In this document: positions 8,580 to 17,576 of the stretch, in pieces | Layout: each line of letters opens with the position of its first letter | Position numbering within the stretch: position 1 is the stretch's first letter | Assembly: GCA_002353295.1 (NCBI GenBank) | Contig: DEJG01000019.1 | Span: 831-64,830 of the forward strand | DNA length: 64,000 nucleotides | Source of the DNA: Prevotella sp. UBA2754 | GTDB lineage: Bacteria > Bacteroidota > Bacteroidia > Bacteroidales > Bacteroidaceae | Direction of reading: 5' to 3' | Notes under the pieces: generated by a model | What the model was told of the DNA's origin: nothing | What the model saw: only the letters and a program-made list of their open reading frames with translations | The model's database searches: none | Program-made: the position numbers and the translations under genes

Positions 8580-9120
8580 TGATATAGTCAACTTTGATTT
8601 CGAAGCTGCTTTACCTTTATTATCAGAACAAAGAAGAGAGCAGGCTTTGAAGTTTAAGCACGAACAGGGACGTAAAACCTGTGCGGCGGCTTATCTGTTG
8701 CTATGTGAAGGCTTACGGAAAGAGTATGGCATCACGGAAAAACCTGTATTCCGATATGGTGAACATGGCAAACCTTTCATTCTGGGACATCCTGAGATCC
8801 ATTTCAATATGAGTCATTGTCGCGAGGCAGCCATCTGTGCCATCAGCGAAACGCCAGTCGGAATAGATGTCGAAAGCATCAGGGAGTATCGGGAATCACT
8901 TGTTCACTACACCATGAACGATGACGAGATAGCGGAAATCACGCAATCTCCGAACCCCGCCTTAGCCTTTATCCGCTATTGGACGATGAAGGAAGCCGTG
9001 CTGAAACTTTCGGGTGAGGGCATCCGTAACGACCTGAAAACCGTGCTGATTGGTTTTGCCAATCAGATACAAACCATTGTCAACGAGCCGCGAGGCTACG
9101 TTTACTCTGTTGTCTATTAA
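8563..9120 (+). CDS. 4'-phosphopantetheinyl transferase superfamily protein
   Basis: This 185-residue protein carries the Sfp/AcpT hallmarks VGIDVESI (Mg/CoA-binding aspartate) and YWTMKEAVLKLSGEG (W-x-x-KEA). It transfers phosphopantetheine from CoA to a serine of acyl or peptidyl carrier proteins. The start ATG at 8563 lies within the end of rmuC. Upstream in-frame codons read through rmuC in another frame and are not credible protein. The length is on the short side for Sfp-type enzymes. The substrate carrier protein is not encoded nearby. Confidence 0.88.
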   Translation: MVYLNDDIVNFDFEAALPLLSEQRREQALKFKHEQGRKTCAAAYLLLCEGLRKEYGITEKPVFRYGEHGKPFILGHPEIHFNMSHCREAAICAISETPVGIDVESIREYRESLVHYTMNDDEIAEITQSPNPALAFIRYWTMKEAVLKLSGEGIRNDLKTVLIGFANQIQTIVNEPRGYVYSVVY

Positions 9121-9161
9121 TTTTTTTCAATCTTATGCTGTGTAAATGCAAAATATTTTTG

Positions 9162-9251
9162 TATCTTTGCGACAAAAGTCGCGAAGTTACTCTGTCTCGG
9201 CAAAAAAAGAAAAGTTTTTCTTTGTTATGCTCTCGACTTTTCGTAACTTTG
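9162..9251 (+). promoter_or_regulatory. Tandem promoter boxes before the cytidylate-kinase-like gene
   Basis: TATCTTTG (9162-9169) and TAACTTTG (9244-9251) both match the consensus. The second has TTTG at 9221-9224 with the standard 19-bp spacing. Between them lie small inverted repeats (GCGAC-AAAA-GTCGC directly after the first box, and an AAAGAAAA/TTTTCTTT hairpin). No ORF begins in the 175-nt gap, so this is promoter and leader DNA. Confidence 0.6.
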
Positions 9252-9295
9252 CAGCGGAAGTGTTTTGAATCATAACTGAAATATAAGATAAAACT

Positions 9296-9949
9296 ATGAA
9301 TTTAAAAGAGAAATTTGTCATTGCCATCAACCGTGAACTAGGTTCTGGCGGACGTACTGTCGGTGAGAAATTGGCAGCTAAGTTGGGTGTGGATTTCTAT
9401 GATAAGGCATTGATAAAGGCTTTAGAGGAGAAATATCATCTGACCGTTGAAGAGATTGAAAACCTAAAAGGAAGAAAAAATAATTGGTGGTCGGATTTCA
9501 CCCGTGTCGTGTCTGTAGGTGAAACGATGCGTCATCAGTATTATAGTGTTGCCGTTGGTGATGAACCAAAACTGGTGACAACCCAACAAATCTTCAAGGT
9601 TGAGAAAGAAATGTTGCAGGCTATGGCAGAAAACGGTTCTTGTGTTATCACAGGTCGTAGCGGATTCTTTGTGTTCCGCAATCATCCCAACCACATCAAC
9701 GTTCTTATTCAGGCTCCTATGGAGAAACGTATCCAGCGTCTGATGAAGAAACAGAACATGTCGGCTGAGGAGGCAGAGAAGACCATCCGTCGGATTGACA
9801 AGATGCGTGATAACTATGTGACCAAATATACAGGTGAATCTCGTTACGACACTCGCAATTACGACTTGGTGATTAATATGGACTCTATCAATGAGGACGA
9901 TGCTGCAGCACTCATCATGCAATATATTGAAGATTCTCAGAAACAATAA
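9296..9949 (+). CDS. Cytidylate kinase-like family protein (copy 1)
   Basis: This 217-residue protein begins MNLKEKFVIAINRELGSGGRT, the phosphate-binding start of the cytidylate-kinase-like family, and contains a basic lid-like stretch (TGRSGFFVF, then RIQRLMKK). It is not the canonical Cmk; the family is common in Bacteroidales and its substrate is unknown. A paralogue sits at 34755-35369 and shares the start, the WWS motif and the YDTRNYDLVI C-terminal block. A metallopeptidase gene follows after 15 nt. Confidence 0.85.
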   Translation: MNLKEKFVIAINRELGSGGRTVGEKLAAKLGVDFYDKALIKALEEKYHLTVEEIENLKGRKNNWWSDFTRVVSVGETMRHQYYSVAVGDEPKLVTTQQIFKVEKEMLQAMAENGSCVITGRSGFFVFRNHPNHINVLIQAPMEKRIQRLMKKQNMSAEEAEKTIRRIDKMRDNYVTKYTGESRYDTRNYDLVINMDSINEDDAAALIMQYIEDSQKQ

Positions 9950-9964
9950 TAACTAGATAAGATT

Positions 9965-10837
9965 ATGAGATTAGACGGAAGACGAGAAAGCTCGAACGTT
10001 GAAGACCGCCGTGGTATGGGCGGTGGCGCTAAGGCTGGTTTAGGAATCGGGGGCATCATTATGGTGGCACTTTTCGCATGGCTCTCTGGTGGTGATCCTG
10101 TAACAGCTGTGATGCAGCAGGTTCAGCAGAATAACTTTGGCGGTAATACGGAGGTGACGGAAGGTCAGCCCCAGTTTACCGAGGAGGAACAGGCTCTGGC
10201 TAAGTTTTCTACCCAGATACTGGCAGGAACAGAGGATGTGTGGACAGAGATCTTCCGCCAGAACGGGGCTCAGTATGTATTGCCTAAGATGGTACTTTAT
10301 ACAGACGGAACAGCTACTGCATGCGGACAGGGCTCTGCAGCTATGGGACCTTTCTATTGTCCTGGCGATCAGAAACTCTATATCGACCTGTCCTTCTTTA
10401 CCACGATGAAGCAGCAGTTGGGTGCCAGTGGCGACTTTGCCTATGCTTATGTGATTGCTCACGAGGTGGGACACCATGTGGAGAACCTGACAGGTATTCT
10501 TGCTAAAGTACACGAGCAGATGTCAAGACTGCCAGAGGCAGAAGCAAATAAACTGAGTGTTCGCCTCGAACTGTTGGCTGACTTCTATGCAGGTGTATGG
10601 GCACATCACGACAACAAACGCTTCGGTTCACTCGAAGACGGTGATATCGAAGAGGCTATCCAGTGTGCACAAGTGATAGGCGACGACTATCTGCAGAAGA
10701 AGGCACGTGGCTATGCCGTTCCGGAGTCGTTCAACCACGGCACCAGCAAGCAGCGCATGAAGTGGTTCAAACTCGGACTGGAAACGGGCGATATGTCGAA
10801 AGGCACCACATTCCAGTGCTCTGATGCTGAGCTTTAA
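9965..10837 (+). CDS. YpfJ-type neutral zinc metallopeptidase
   Basis: This 290-residue protein has a cytoplasmic N-terminus (MRLDGRRESSNVEDRRG), one membrane helix at about 27-42, and a domain outside the membrane containing H166-E-V-G-H170-H, the zinc and catalytic motif. The CGQGSAAMGPFYCPGDQ block is typical of the family. It is followed by a strong bidirectional terminator. The physiological substrate is not known. Confidence 0.92.
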   Translation: MRLDGRRESSNVEDRRGMGGGAKAGLGIGGIIMVALFAWLSGGDPVTAVMQQVQQNNFGGNTEVTEGQPQFTEEEQALAKFSTQILAGTEDVWTEIFRQNGAQYVLPKMVLYTDGTATACGQGSAAMGPFYCPGDQKLYIDLSFFTTMKQQLGASGDFAYAYVIAHEVGHHVENLTGILAKVHEQMSRLPEAEANKLSVRLELLADFYAGVWAHHDNKRFGSLEDGDIEEAIQCAQVIGDDYLQKKARGYAVPESFNHGTSKQRMKWFKLGLETGDMSKGTTFQCSDAEL

Positions 10838-10848
10838 TCAGTGCGTAA

Positions 10849-10899
10849 AGATAGAAAAAGAACACAGAAGGATTTCCTCTGTGTTCTTTTTTTCTATCT
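10849..10899. terminator. Long bidirectional terminator
   Basis: About 20 bp of near-perfect complementarity (AGATAGAAAAAGAACACAGA against TCTGTGTTCTTTTT...CTATCT) closes a short loop, with A/T runs at both ends. It lies between two convergent genes. Confidence 0.85.
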
Positions 10900-10912
10900 G
10901 TAAATTCAGCGC

Positions 10913-11662
10913 CTATTCGATAAGCTCAAAATGCTGAAAGTCCTTGCAGGAAGTCCATGTACCGCCCCACTCAAATCCAGCCTCGGTGAAAAGACGCAGG
11001 CAGAGGTCCCTCTCATCTATCTTGTAGGGGAAGTTGCCCGTGCGGTCACAGTATTTGGCGGCTGTGGCAGGTTGGATGAAGCGGGTACCATCCTTGCGGT
11101 CTTTGTAGTAAGGGTTATAGAGCGTATTGATGTCTATAGCCAACCCTCTGGCATGTTTTGAGAGCTTGGTGCTACCGGCAATGGCACGATAGCAAAAGCA
11201 CGAAGAGTTGTTGTCGCGCATCTGTTTCTCGTCGTCAGCATCATAGACATCGGGCAGCAGCATTCGCTGAATAGGATACTTGGCATCGTAGAGCTGTCGG
11301 AAAATGCGCACCACTACATCAGCTATCTGCTTGTTGACTATCATCTCGCCGACGTGGATCTTTTTGTCATAGTCCCAGTGCAAGGCACGGATATGGCGCA
11401 GGTCGTTGCGCCCTATATGTGGATTCTCCTTGTAGGTCTTTCCTTGCATCCGCTGCCACACCCCGTCGGGAATGGGTTCTGCGGCAAAGCACTTGTCCAG
11501 TCCTCCGTAAGCCTTGATTTCTGCTTCGGTTACCGTGTTGCCAGCCTTCCACTCACTGAGTGAGGTCGGTATAGTAGTCGCATTGCTATTGGTGGCGCAG
11601 CCACTCATCGAAAGACCGCTTAACAGGATGGCGGTCAGCATCCAAATCATACCTTTCTTCAT
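10913..11662 (-). CDS. M15 family D,D-peptidase-like lipoprotein
   Basis: This 249-residue protein starts MKKGMIWMLTAILLSG and has a lipobox-like S-M-S-G-C, so it is probably an envelope lipoprotein. The M15/VanY-type zinc site is visible: SKHARGLAIDINTLYNP supplies the first His and Asp, and FQHFEL supplies the C-terminal His. It would trim peptidoglycan peptides. A longer start at 11686 lies inside the promoter box (11684-11691) and is rejected. Confidence 0.85.
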   Translation of the reverse strand: MKKGMIWMLTAILLSGLSMSGCATNSNATTIPTSLSEWKAGNTVTEAEIKAYGGLDKCFAAEPIPDGVWQRMQGKTYKENPHIGRNDLRHIRALHWDYDKKIHVGEMIVNKQIADVVVRIFRQLYDAKYPIQRMLLPDVYDADDEKQMRDNNSSCFCYRAIAGSTKLSKHARGLAIDINTLYNPYYKDRKDGTRFIQPATAAKYCDRTGNFPYKIDERDLCLRLFTEAGFEWGGTWTSCKDFQHFELIE

Positions 11663-11683
11663 ATCATTCCTAATTTTTGTGTG

Positions 11684-11691
11684 CAAAGTTA
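11684..11691 (-). promoter_or_regulatory. -7 promoter box of the M15 peptidase
   Basis: The reverse strand reads TAACTTTG, 21 nt before the chosen ATG at 11662. It excludes the longer start. Confidence 0.65.
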
Positions 11692-11766
11692 GCTAAAAAT
11701 GGGAGAAAAACCAAAAGATAGCTTGCAAAAGCGGTGTAAGTGTTGGCATTTCTCAGAAAAAAACAC

Positions 11767-11774
11767 TAATTTTG
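11767..11774 (+). promoter_or_regulatory. -7 promoter box of the thioredoxin-hydrolase gene
   Basis: TAATTTTG lies 24 nt before the ATG at 11799 and overlaps the alternative upstream start (11772), which is therefore rejected. Confidence 0.65.
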
Positions 11775-11798
11775 TGGCAAAATTATTCAAAAGAAAAT

Positions 11799-13112
11799 AT
11801 GAAGACAAGAAGACTATTATGGAGTGTAGCACTGTTGCTAAGTGCTACTATCGGCAGGGCACAGTTCGCTCCTGAGCCGGACTTTGACAGCAAGTATGCT
11901 ACTGAACTGGTGAAGGCTGGAGTGCAGGCTCCCGACTTCAAGATGAAAACCATTGACGGTAAGACTTTTAAGCTGTCGCAGTTGAAAGGTAAGACGGTTG
12001 TGCTCGACTTCTGGGCATCGTGGTGTCCCGACTGTCGCAAGGATGCGCCCGAGGTGGTGCGTTTGCATGATGCCTATAAACAGTTTGGCGTGGAGTTCGT
12101 GGGTGTCTCGATGGATACCGATGTGGAGGCATGGCGCAAAGCCTGTCAGCAGTTCGGCATCAGCTACACCCAGGTGAGCGAACTGAAGAAATTCAAGGAA
12201 ACGGACATTGCCAAGGCTTATGGCGTGAAGTGGATTCCCTCGATGGTGGTGGTTGACAAGGAAGGGAAGGTAGCCCTTTCCACGGTGCTGACCTACAAGG
12301 TGGATAAATATCTGAAGGAGCTGACCACAGGGACTTATCAGCCCGGTGCCAAAGGGGAGCGCATCAGTATTGACGGTGACCACGGCAAACTGACGGCTCT
12401 CATCCAGAAACCTCAGTTGAAAGCCGGTGAACAGTGTCCGATGGTCGTATTCTGTCACGGGTTCGGCGGCAGTAAGGATGGTCCCCTGTTTGAACTGATC
12501 TGCGACACGCTTCAGGCGCATGGCATTGCTTCCATCCGCTTCGACTTCAACGGACATGGCGAGAGTGAGGGGCGGTTTGAGGACATGACTGTGCCCAACG
12601 AGATAGAAGATGCCAAGAAGGTTGTGGAGTATGTGCGCGACTTACGCTATGTCTCCAAAGTAGCCTTGGTGGGCCACTCACAGGGTGGCGTGGTGGCAGC
12701 CATGACAGCCGGCAAGTTGGCTGAAGATATTGCTGCAGTGGCGCTGATGGCTCCTGCCGGCGTGCTGCGTGACGATGCCATCCGCGGCTCTACGTTCGGC
12801 AAGACCTATAATCCGCTGGATCCGCCTGAGTTTGTGCAGCTGTGGGGTCCTAATCAGCGCTTAGGCCGCAACTATATCAAGACCGCCTTCACGTTGCCTA
12901 TCTATGAGACGGCAGCCCGCTACCAGGGACCAGCCTTGATTGTTCACGGCAATGGCGACCGCGTGGTGCCTTATACCTACGGCGAACGTTTCCATCAGCA
13001 GTGGAAGGGCAGCGAATTTGTCATGCAGGAATATTTTGACCATGGCTTTTCGCAGAATATCTATCGGACGACAGACATCGTCAGCGATTTCCTGATACGG
13101 ACATTGAAATAG
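11799..13112 (+). CDS. Exported fusion of TlpA-like thioredoxin and alpha/beta hydrolase
   Basis: This 437-residue protein has a signal peptide (about 1-21, ending GRAQ). A redoxin domain follows at about 40-180 with the active site W-C76-P-D-C79. An esterase-type alpha/beta hydrolase occupies about 195-437. The hydrolase triad appears complete: GHS294QGG, D387 in NGDRVVP, and H415 in FDHGF, with the oxyanion-type HGFGGSKDG. Both halves look active and should work in the periplasm. The domains are common separately; their fusion is unusual to me. The CPDC motif suggests a reductase-type redoxin. The substrate is unknown. Confidence 0.88.
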   Translation: MKTRRLLWSVALLLSATIGRAQFAPEPDFDSKYATELVKAGVQAPDFKMKTIDGKTFKLSQLKGKTVVLDFWASWCPDCRKDAPEVVRLHDAYKQFGVEFVGVSMDTDVEAWRKACQQFGISYTQVSELKKFKETDIAKAYGVKWIPSMVVVDKEGKVALSTVLTYKVDKYLKELTTGTYQPGAKGERISIDGDHGKLTALIQKPQLKAGEQCPMVVFCHGFGGSKDGPLFELICDTLQAHGIASIRFDFNGHGESEGRFEDMTVPNEIEDAKKVVEYVRDLRYVSKVALVGHSQGGVVAAMTAGKLAEDIAAVALMAPAGVLRDDAIRGSTFGKTYNPLDPPEFVQLWGPNQRLGRNYIKTAFTLPIYETAARYQGPALIVHGNGDRVVPYTYGERFHQQWKGSEFVMQEYFDHGFSQNIYRTTDIVSDFLIRTLK

Positions 13113-13118
13113 AAAAAG

Positions 13119-13148
13119 AAAAGCGGTTGAAAATGTCAACCGCTTTTT
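13119..13148. terminator. Bidirectional terminator
   Basis: AAAAGCGGTTGA and TCAACCGCTTTT pair over 12 bp around a 5-nt loop. They lie between the convergent fusion gene and the HerA-like gene. Confidence 0.85.
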
Positions 13149-13156
13149 AGTTTTCC

Positions 13157-14731
13157 TTATTTAATCAAATTTCCAAGAATGTCGCGGGTGAGTTCCTTGG
13201 TGACGGAACGGGTGGCGGCACTGGTGGCATTCTTCACCACACGGCCTGTAGCCGAAGTTCTCGACTTGGTCTTCTTGCCCGTCACCTTGTCGCTGACATA
13301 CGTGCCCAAAATGGTAGCCAAAGTGGAAGTGATGGCAGTCAGCACTGCTTTCCATACCTTGCTCATGATGCCAGGCTTCTGCTTCTCTTCCTTCTTGTTT
13401 TCTGTCTCAGCAGCCGCTGTTTCCTCAGCTTCGGCAAGCGCCTGTTGCTCGGCTTCGGCAAGCAGTACCTCAAAGGCACTCTCACGGTCAACGGGTGTAT
13501 CGTATTTACCATAGATACGACTCTGTTTGATGATGTCTAAACGCTGTCCTTCGGTGACGGCTCCAATCTGTGAGAGAGGGAACAGAATCTTGGCACGCTC
13601 CACCATCGATGGGGCACCCTTCTCGTCCAGGAAGCTGACCAGTGCTTCGCCCGTCTCCAGATTCATGATGGCCTCGTCGGTCTTGAAGGCAGGATTGGCA
13701 CGGAAGGTGTCGGCAGCCGTCTTCACCGCCTTCTGGTCTTTCGGTGTATAGGCACGCAGGGCATGCTGCACGCGGTTACCCAACTGTCCGAGAATGTTCT
13801 CAGGAATGTCGGCAGGGCTCTGTGTGATGAAATAGATGCCCACGCCCTTCGAACGAATCAGACGAATCACCTGTTCAATCTTGTCGAGCAGTGCCTTCGA
13901 GGTGTCTGTAAACAGCATGTGTGCCTCATCGAAGAAGAACACGAGTTTGGGCAGAGGCAAATCGCCCACTTCAGGCAGGGTAGAGTAGAGCTCGGAGAGC
14001 AACCACAGCAGATAGGTGCTGTAGAGCTTGGGCTGCAACATGAGTTTGTCGGCAGCCAGTACGTTCATCACACCCTTGCCGCCCTCAGTCTGCATCAGGT
14101 CGTAAATGTCGAACGACGGTTCGCCGAAGAACTTATCGGCGCCCTGTGCCTCCAACTGCAACAGTGCACGCTGAATGGCACCGATGGTGACAGATGATAT
14201 GTTACCATACTTGGTGGTGTATTCCTTGGCATGCTTTGAAACCCAGTCGAGCATCGAACGCAGGTCTTTCACATCAATGAGCAACAATCCGCGCTCGTCG
14301 GCAATACGGAATACGATGTTCAGCACACCGTCCTGTGTCTCGTTGAGACTCATCAGGCGTGAGAGCAGTTGCGGTCCCATCTGCGAAATAGTGGCACGCA
14401 TGGGATGACCCTGTTCGCCGAATACGTCAAAGAAGCGGACGGGACACGCCTGAAACTCAGGGTTCTCAATGCCGAACTCGGGCAGACGCTTCTCGATAAA
14501 ACCACTCATCTTACCGACCTGAGAGATGCCACTTAGGTCGCCCTTCATGTCAGCCATAAAACAGGGTACACCTGCCTGACAGAAAGTTTCTGCCATCACT
14601 TGCAGCGTGACGGTTTTACCTGTACCTGTAGCTCCTGCAATGAGTCCATGACGGTTAGCCATCTTACCAGTAATCGAAAGCGCTCCGTTGGCGCAATGGG
14701 CGATGTAAAGCCCTCGTTCTTTGTCGTACAT
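13157..14731 (-). CDS. HerA/DUF853-type ATPase
   Basis: This 524-residue P-loop ATPase has Walker A GATGTGKT at residues 33-40 and Walker B KLVFFFDEAH. Its N-terminus (GLYIAHCANGALSITGKMANRHGLIAG) and overall length fit the DUF853 HerA-like family. The last 110 residues change character: an Ala/Glu-rich coil, then a Lys/Thr/Ser/Arg-rich tail with a hydrophobic stretch (AVLTAITSTLATILGTYV). It lies 33 nt downstream of alaS and is probably co-transcribed. HerA relatives move DNA or proteins; the role here is unknown. Confidence 0.88.
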   Translation of the reverse strand: MYDKERGLYIAHCANGALSITGKMANRHGLIAGATGTGKTVTLQVMAETFCQAGVPCFMADMKGDLSGISQVGKMSGFIEKRLPEFGIENPEFQACPVRFFDVFGEQGHPMRATISQMGPQLLSRLMSLNETQDGVLNIVFRIADERGLLLIDVKDLRSMLDWVSKHAKEYTTKYGNISSVTIGAIQRALLQLEAQGADKFFGEPSFDIYDLMQTEGGKGVMNVLAADKLMLQPKLYSTYLLWLLSELYSTLPEVGDLPLPKLVFFFDEAHMLFTDTSKALLDKIEQVIRLIRSKGVGIYFITQSPADIPENILGQLGNRVQHALRAYTPKDQKAVKTAADTFRANPAFKTDEAIMNLETGEALVSFLDEKGAPSMVERAKILFPLSQIGAVTEGQRLDIIKQSRIYGKYDTPVDRESAFEVLLAEAEQQALAEAEETAAAETENKKEEKQKPGIMSKVWKAVLTAITSTLATILGTYVSDKVTGKKTKSRTSATGRVVKNATSAATRSVTKELTRDILGNLIK

Positions 14732-14764
14732 AGTTTATGGGTTTTTATGGGTTATTTCTTCCTT

Positions 14765-17446
14765 TTACAAATTAGCCAGTTCTACGACCTTGTCGACAGC
14801 GGCACTGAGTCCTTCGGAGTTCTTACCTCCAGCCTGAGCATAGTGGGGCTGTCCGCCTCCGCCACCCTGAATCAGTTTGGCAGCCTCGCGAATCATCTGT
14901 CCTGCATTCAGTCCGTGGTCTTTCACCAAATCGTCGCTGATCATCACTGTCAGCAAAGGTTTTTCTTGAGCAATTGAACCAATGATGCAGAGCATATGGG
15001 CAGGTAAAGCCTCACGTATCTTGAAGGCCAGATCCTTGGCAGCCTGTGGAGTAATAGGCAGTTGTGCCTTGATTACCTTCACGCCGTTGACATCCTTCGC
15101 TTTACCGATGAGTTGGTCTTTCAGTCGTTCTACAGCCTGAGCTTGGAACGATTCTATCTCCTTCTTCATCGTGTCGTGCTCGTCGATGTATTTCTGAATG
15201 ACACCCTGTAGGTCCTTGGCATTATTGAAGAATGCACGGACAGCCTTTAGCGTGTCTTCAATGTCATAGAGCAAGTCCTCGCATTCCTTACCCGTCTTGG
15301 CTTCGATACGGCGGATACCGGCTGCAACGCTGCTCTCCGAGATAATTTTGAAGAAACCGATACGACCTGTCGAAGAGGCATGAATACCACCGCAGAACTC
15401 ACAGGAAGGTCCGAAGCGTACCACGCGCACCTTATCGCCGTATTTCTCGCCGAACAGGGCGATGGCACCCAGTTTCTTGGCTTCATCGAAAGGAACGTCA
15501 CGGTGCTCGTCCAATGCGATGTCCTGACGAATCATGTCGTTCACCATACGCTCTACCTGGCGCAGTTCCTCGTCGGTCACCTTCTGGAAGTGAGAGAAGT
15601 CAAAGCGCAGCGTGTCGGGGCTGACGTAAGAACCCTTCTGCTCCACGTGGTCGCCCAGTACCTGTTTCAACGCATAGTCGAGCAGGTGCGTAGCGGTATG
15701 GTTGGCGGCAGAAGCATCACGCTTGTCGGTATCCACACATGCCATGAATTCAGCCGTGGGGTCTTTGGGCAGTTGCTTCACGATGTGTATCGACTGGTTG
15801 TTCTCGCGCTTGGTGTCGATGATGTCAATGGTCTCGTTCTCGTTGCAGAGCACGCCGCAGTCGCCGACCTGACCACCCATCTCGCCATAGAAAGGAGTGG
15901 CATCCAGTACCAGCTCATAGAATTCTGCCTTCTTCTGGGTTACCTTGCGGTAGCGCAGGATGTGGCAGTTGTATTCTGTATAGTCGTAACCTACGAACTG
16001 CTGTTCGGTGCCGGCGGCGGCATCACCAGCCACAGTTACCCAGTCGCTGTTCTCCACTTGGGCGGCATTACGGGCACGCTCCTTCTGCTTCTGCATCTCT
16101 ACGTTAAACTGCTCCTCGTCCACCGTAAAGCCGTTCTCACGACAGATCAGTTCAGTCAGGTCGAGGGGGAATCCGTATGTATCGAACAAACGGAAAGCCT
16201 GAGTACCGTCGAGCACATTCTTGCCCTCAGCCTTCAACTTATCCATGGCATCGTTCAGCATGGAGATACCTTTATCCAGGGTGCGCAGGAATGAATCTTC
16301 CTCCTCCTTCATTACCTTGGTAATCAGTGTCTGCTGAGCCTTCAGTTCTGGGAAGGCATCGCCCATCTCGTGTACCAGTGTGGGAACCAGTTTGTAGAGG
16401 AAACCGTCTTTCTGTCCGAGGAAGGTGTAGGCATAGCGTACGGCACGGCGCAGGATACGGCGAATCACGTAACCAGCCTTGGCGTTCGAAGGCAACTGTC
16501 CGTCGGCAATCGAGAAAGCCACGGCACGCAGGTGGTCGGCACAAACGCGCATCGCCACGTTGATATCATTCTGAGTATTCGGATTATTCTGAGTAATCTG
16601 ACTTTCTTCCTCGGAAGTAATATATTTCAGACCAGTGATCTGCTCTTCAGCCTTGATGATAGGCTGGAACACGTCGGTATCGTAGTTTGAGTGCTTGCCC
16701 TGCATCATGCGTACCAGTCGCTCGAAGCCCATACCCGTATCGATGACGTTCATGGAGAGCTTCTCCAGTGAGCCGTCAGCCTTGCGGTTATACTGCATGA
16801 ACACGAGGTTCCATATCTCAATTACCTGTGGGTGGTCTTTGTTCACCAGTTCACGACCCGTAGGACCGTTCTTCTTCTCCTCCTCCGTACGAGAATCGAC
16901 GTGAATCTCAGAGCAGGGACCACAAGGACCTGTATCGCCCATTTCCCAGAAGTTGTCGTGCTTGTTGCCGTTGATGATGTGGTCGGCAGGTACGTGCTTC
17001 AACCAGTAGCCGGCAGCCTCGTCGTCGCGCTCCAGTCCTTCGGCGGCATCGCCTTCGAAGACGGTGACGTAAAGGTCTGCTGGGTTCAGTTTCAACACAT
17101 CCACCAGATATTCCCAAGCCATATCAATGGCGCCCTCCTTGAAGTAGTCACCAAACGACCAGTTGCCTAACATTTCAAACATGGTGTGGTGGTAGGTGTC
17201 ATGACCTACTTCCTCCAAGTCGTTGTGCTTGCCACTGACGCGCAGACACTTCTGCGTGTCGGCACGGCGACGTGGTTCGGGGTCGCGTGTCCCCAATATA
17301 ATATCCTTCCACTGGTTCATACCTGCATTGGTGAACATCAGTGTGGGGTCATCCTTGATTACCATCGGAGCAGAGGGCACGATAGCATGCTGCTTCTGCT
17401 CGAAAAATTTCTTAAACGATTCACGAATCTCGTTAGCTGTCATCAT
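14765..17446 (-). CDS. alaS: Alanyl-tRNA synthetase
   Basis: This 893-residue enzyme charges tRNA-Ala. Class II catalytic sequences occur in the first 250 residues (FTNAGMNQWKD, GHDTYHHTMFEMLGNWSFGDYFK). The editing domain has its zinc ligands HTATH and CGGIH. The C-terminal domain ends GGGGGQPHYAQAGGKN, a classic AlaS tail. Two consecutive ATGs (17446 and 17443) are possible starts. A promoter box lies at 17477-17484. Confidence 0.97.
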   Translation of the reverse strand: MMTANEIRESFKKFFEQKQHAIVPSAPMVIKDDPTLMFTNAGMNQWKDIILGTRDPEPRRRADTQKCLRVSGKHNDLEEVGHDTYHHTMFEMLGNWSFGDYFKEGAIDMAWEYLVDVLKLNPADLYVTVFEGDAAEGLERDDEAAGYWLKHVPADHIINGNKHDNFWEMGDTGPCGPCSEIHVDSRTEEEKKNGPTGRELVNKDHPQVIEIWNLVFMQYNRKADGSLEKLSMNVIDTGMGFERLVRMMQGKHSNYDTDVFQPIIKAEEQITGLKYITSEEESQITQNNPNTQNDINVAMRVCADHLRAVAFSIADGQLPSNAKAGYVIRRILRRAVRYAYTFLGQKDGFLYKLVPTLVHEMGDAFPELKAQQTLITKVMKEEEDSFLRTLDKGISMLNDAMDKLKAEGKNVLDGTQAFRLFDTYGFPLDLTELICRENGFTVDEEQFNVEMQKQKERARNAAQVENSDWVTVAGDAAAGTEQQFVGYDYTEYNCHILRYRKVTQKKAEFYELVLDATPFYGEMGGQVGDCGVLCNENETIDIIDTKRENNQSIHIVKQLPKDPTAEFMACVDTDKRDASAANHTATHLLDYALKQVLGDHVEQKGSYVSPDTLRFDFSHFQKVTDEELRQVERMVNDMIRQDIALDEHRDVPFDEAKKLGAIALFGEKYGDKVRVVRFGPSCEFCGGIHASSTGRIGFFKIISESSVAAGIRRIEAKTGKECEDLLYDIEDTLKAVRAFFNNAKDLQGVIQKYIDEHDTMKKEIESFQAQAVERLKDQLIGKAKDVNGVKVIKAQLPITPQAAKDLAFKIREALPAHMLCIIGSIAQEKPLLTVMISDDLVKDHGLNAGQMIREAAKLIQGGGGGQPHYAQAGGKNSEGLSAAVDKVVELANL

Positions 17447-17476
17447 TTCTTATCTGTATTTTATAAATTTTGTGTG

Positions 17477-17484
17477 CAAAATTA
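17477..17484 (-). promoter_or_regulatory. -7 promoter box of alaS
   Basis: The reverse strand reads TAATTTTG, about 30 nt before the alaS ATG. It abuts the terminator hairpin of the upstream gene. Confidence 0.65.
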
Positions 17485-17486
17485 AG

Positions 17487-17524
17487 AAAAATCGGGCAAA
17501 GCACAAAGCGTTTACCCGATTTTT
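17487..17524 (-). terminator. Terminator downstream of the GH2 gene
   Basis: AAAAATCGGG and CCCGATTTTT form a 10-bp outer stem with further inner pairing. The reverse strand continues into a T-rich run that merges with the alaS promoter. Confidence 0.7.
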
Positions 17525-17576
17525 ATCATTCTTCATTCTTCACTCTTCACTTTTCACTTTTCACTTTTCACTTCTA
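17522..17576. repeat. 7-nt tandem repeat spanning the GH2 stop codon
   Basis: On the reverse strand the unit is aagtgaa, degrading to gagtgaa and gaatgaa. A marker base recurs exactly every 7 nt from 17528 to 17570. The GH2 protein ends VKSEK and its TGA is repeat sequence. Confidence 0.85.

Noticed and set aside
14735..14760. 10-nt direct duplication (tttatgggtt twice) before the HerA-like gene
   Set aside because: Too short and isolated to call a repeat element; its period of 10 does not fit the 7-nt family.
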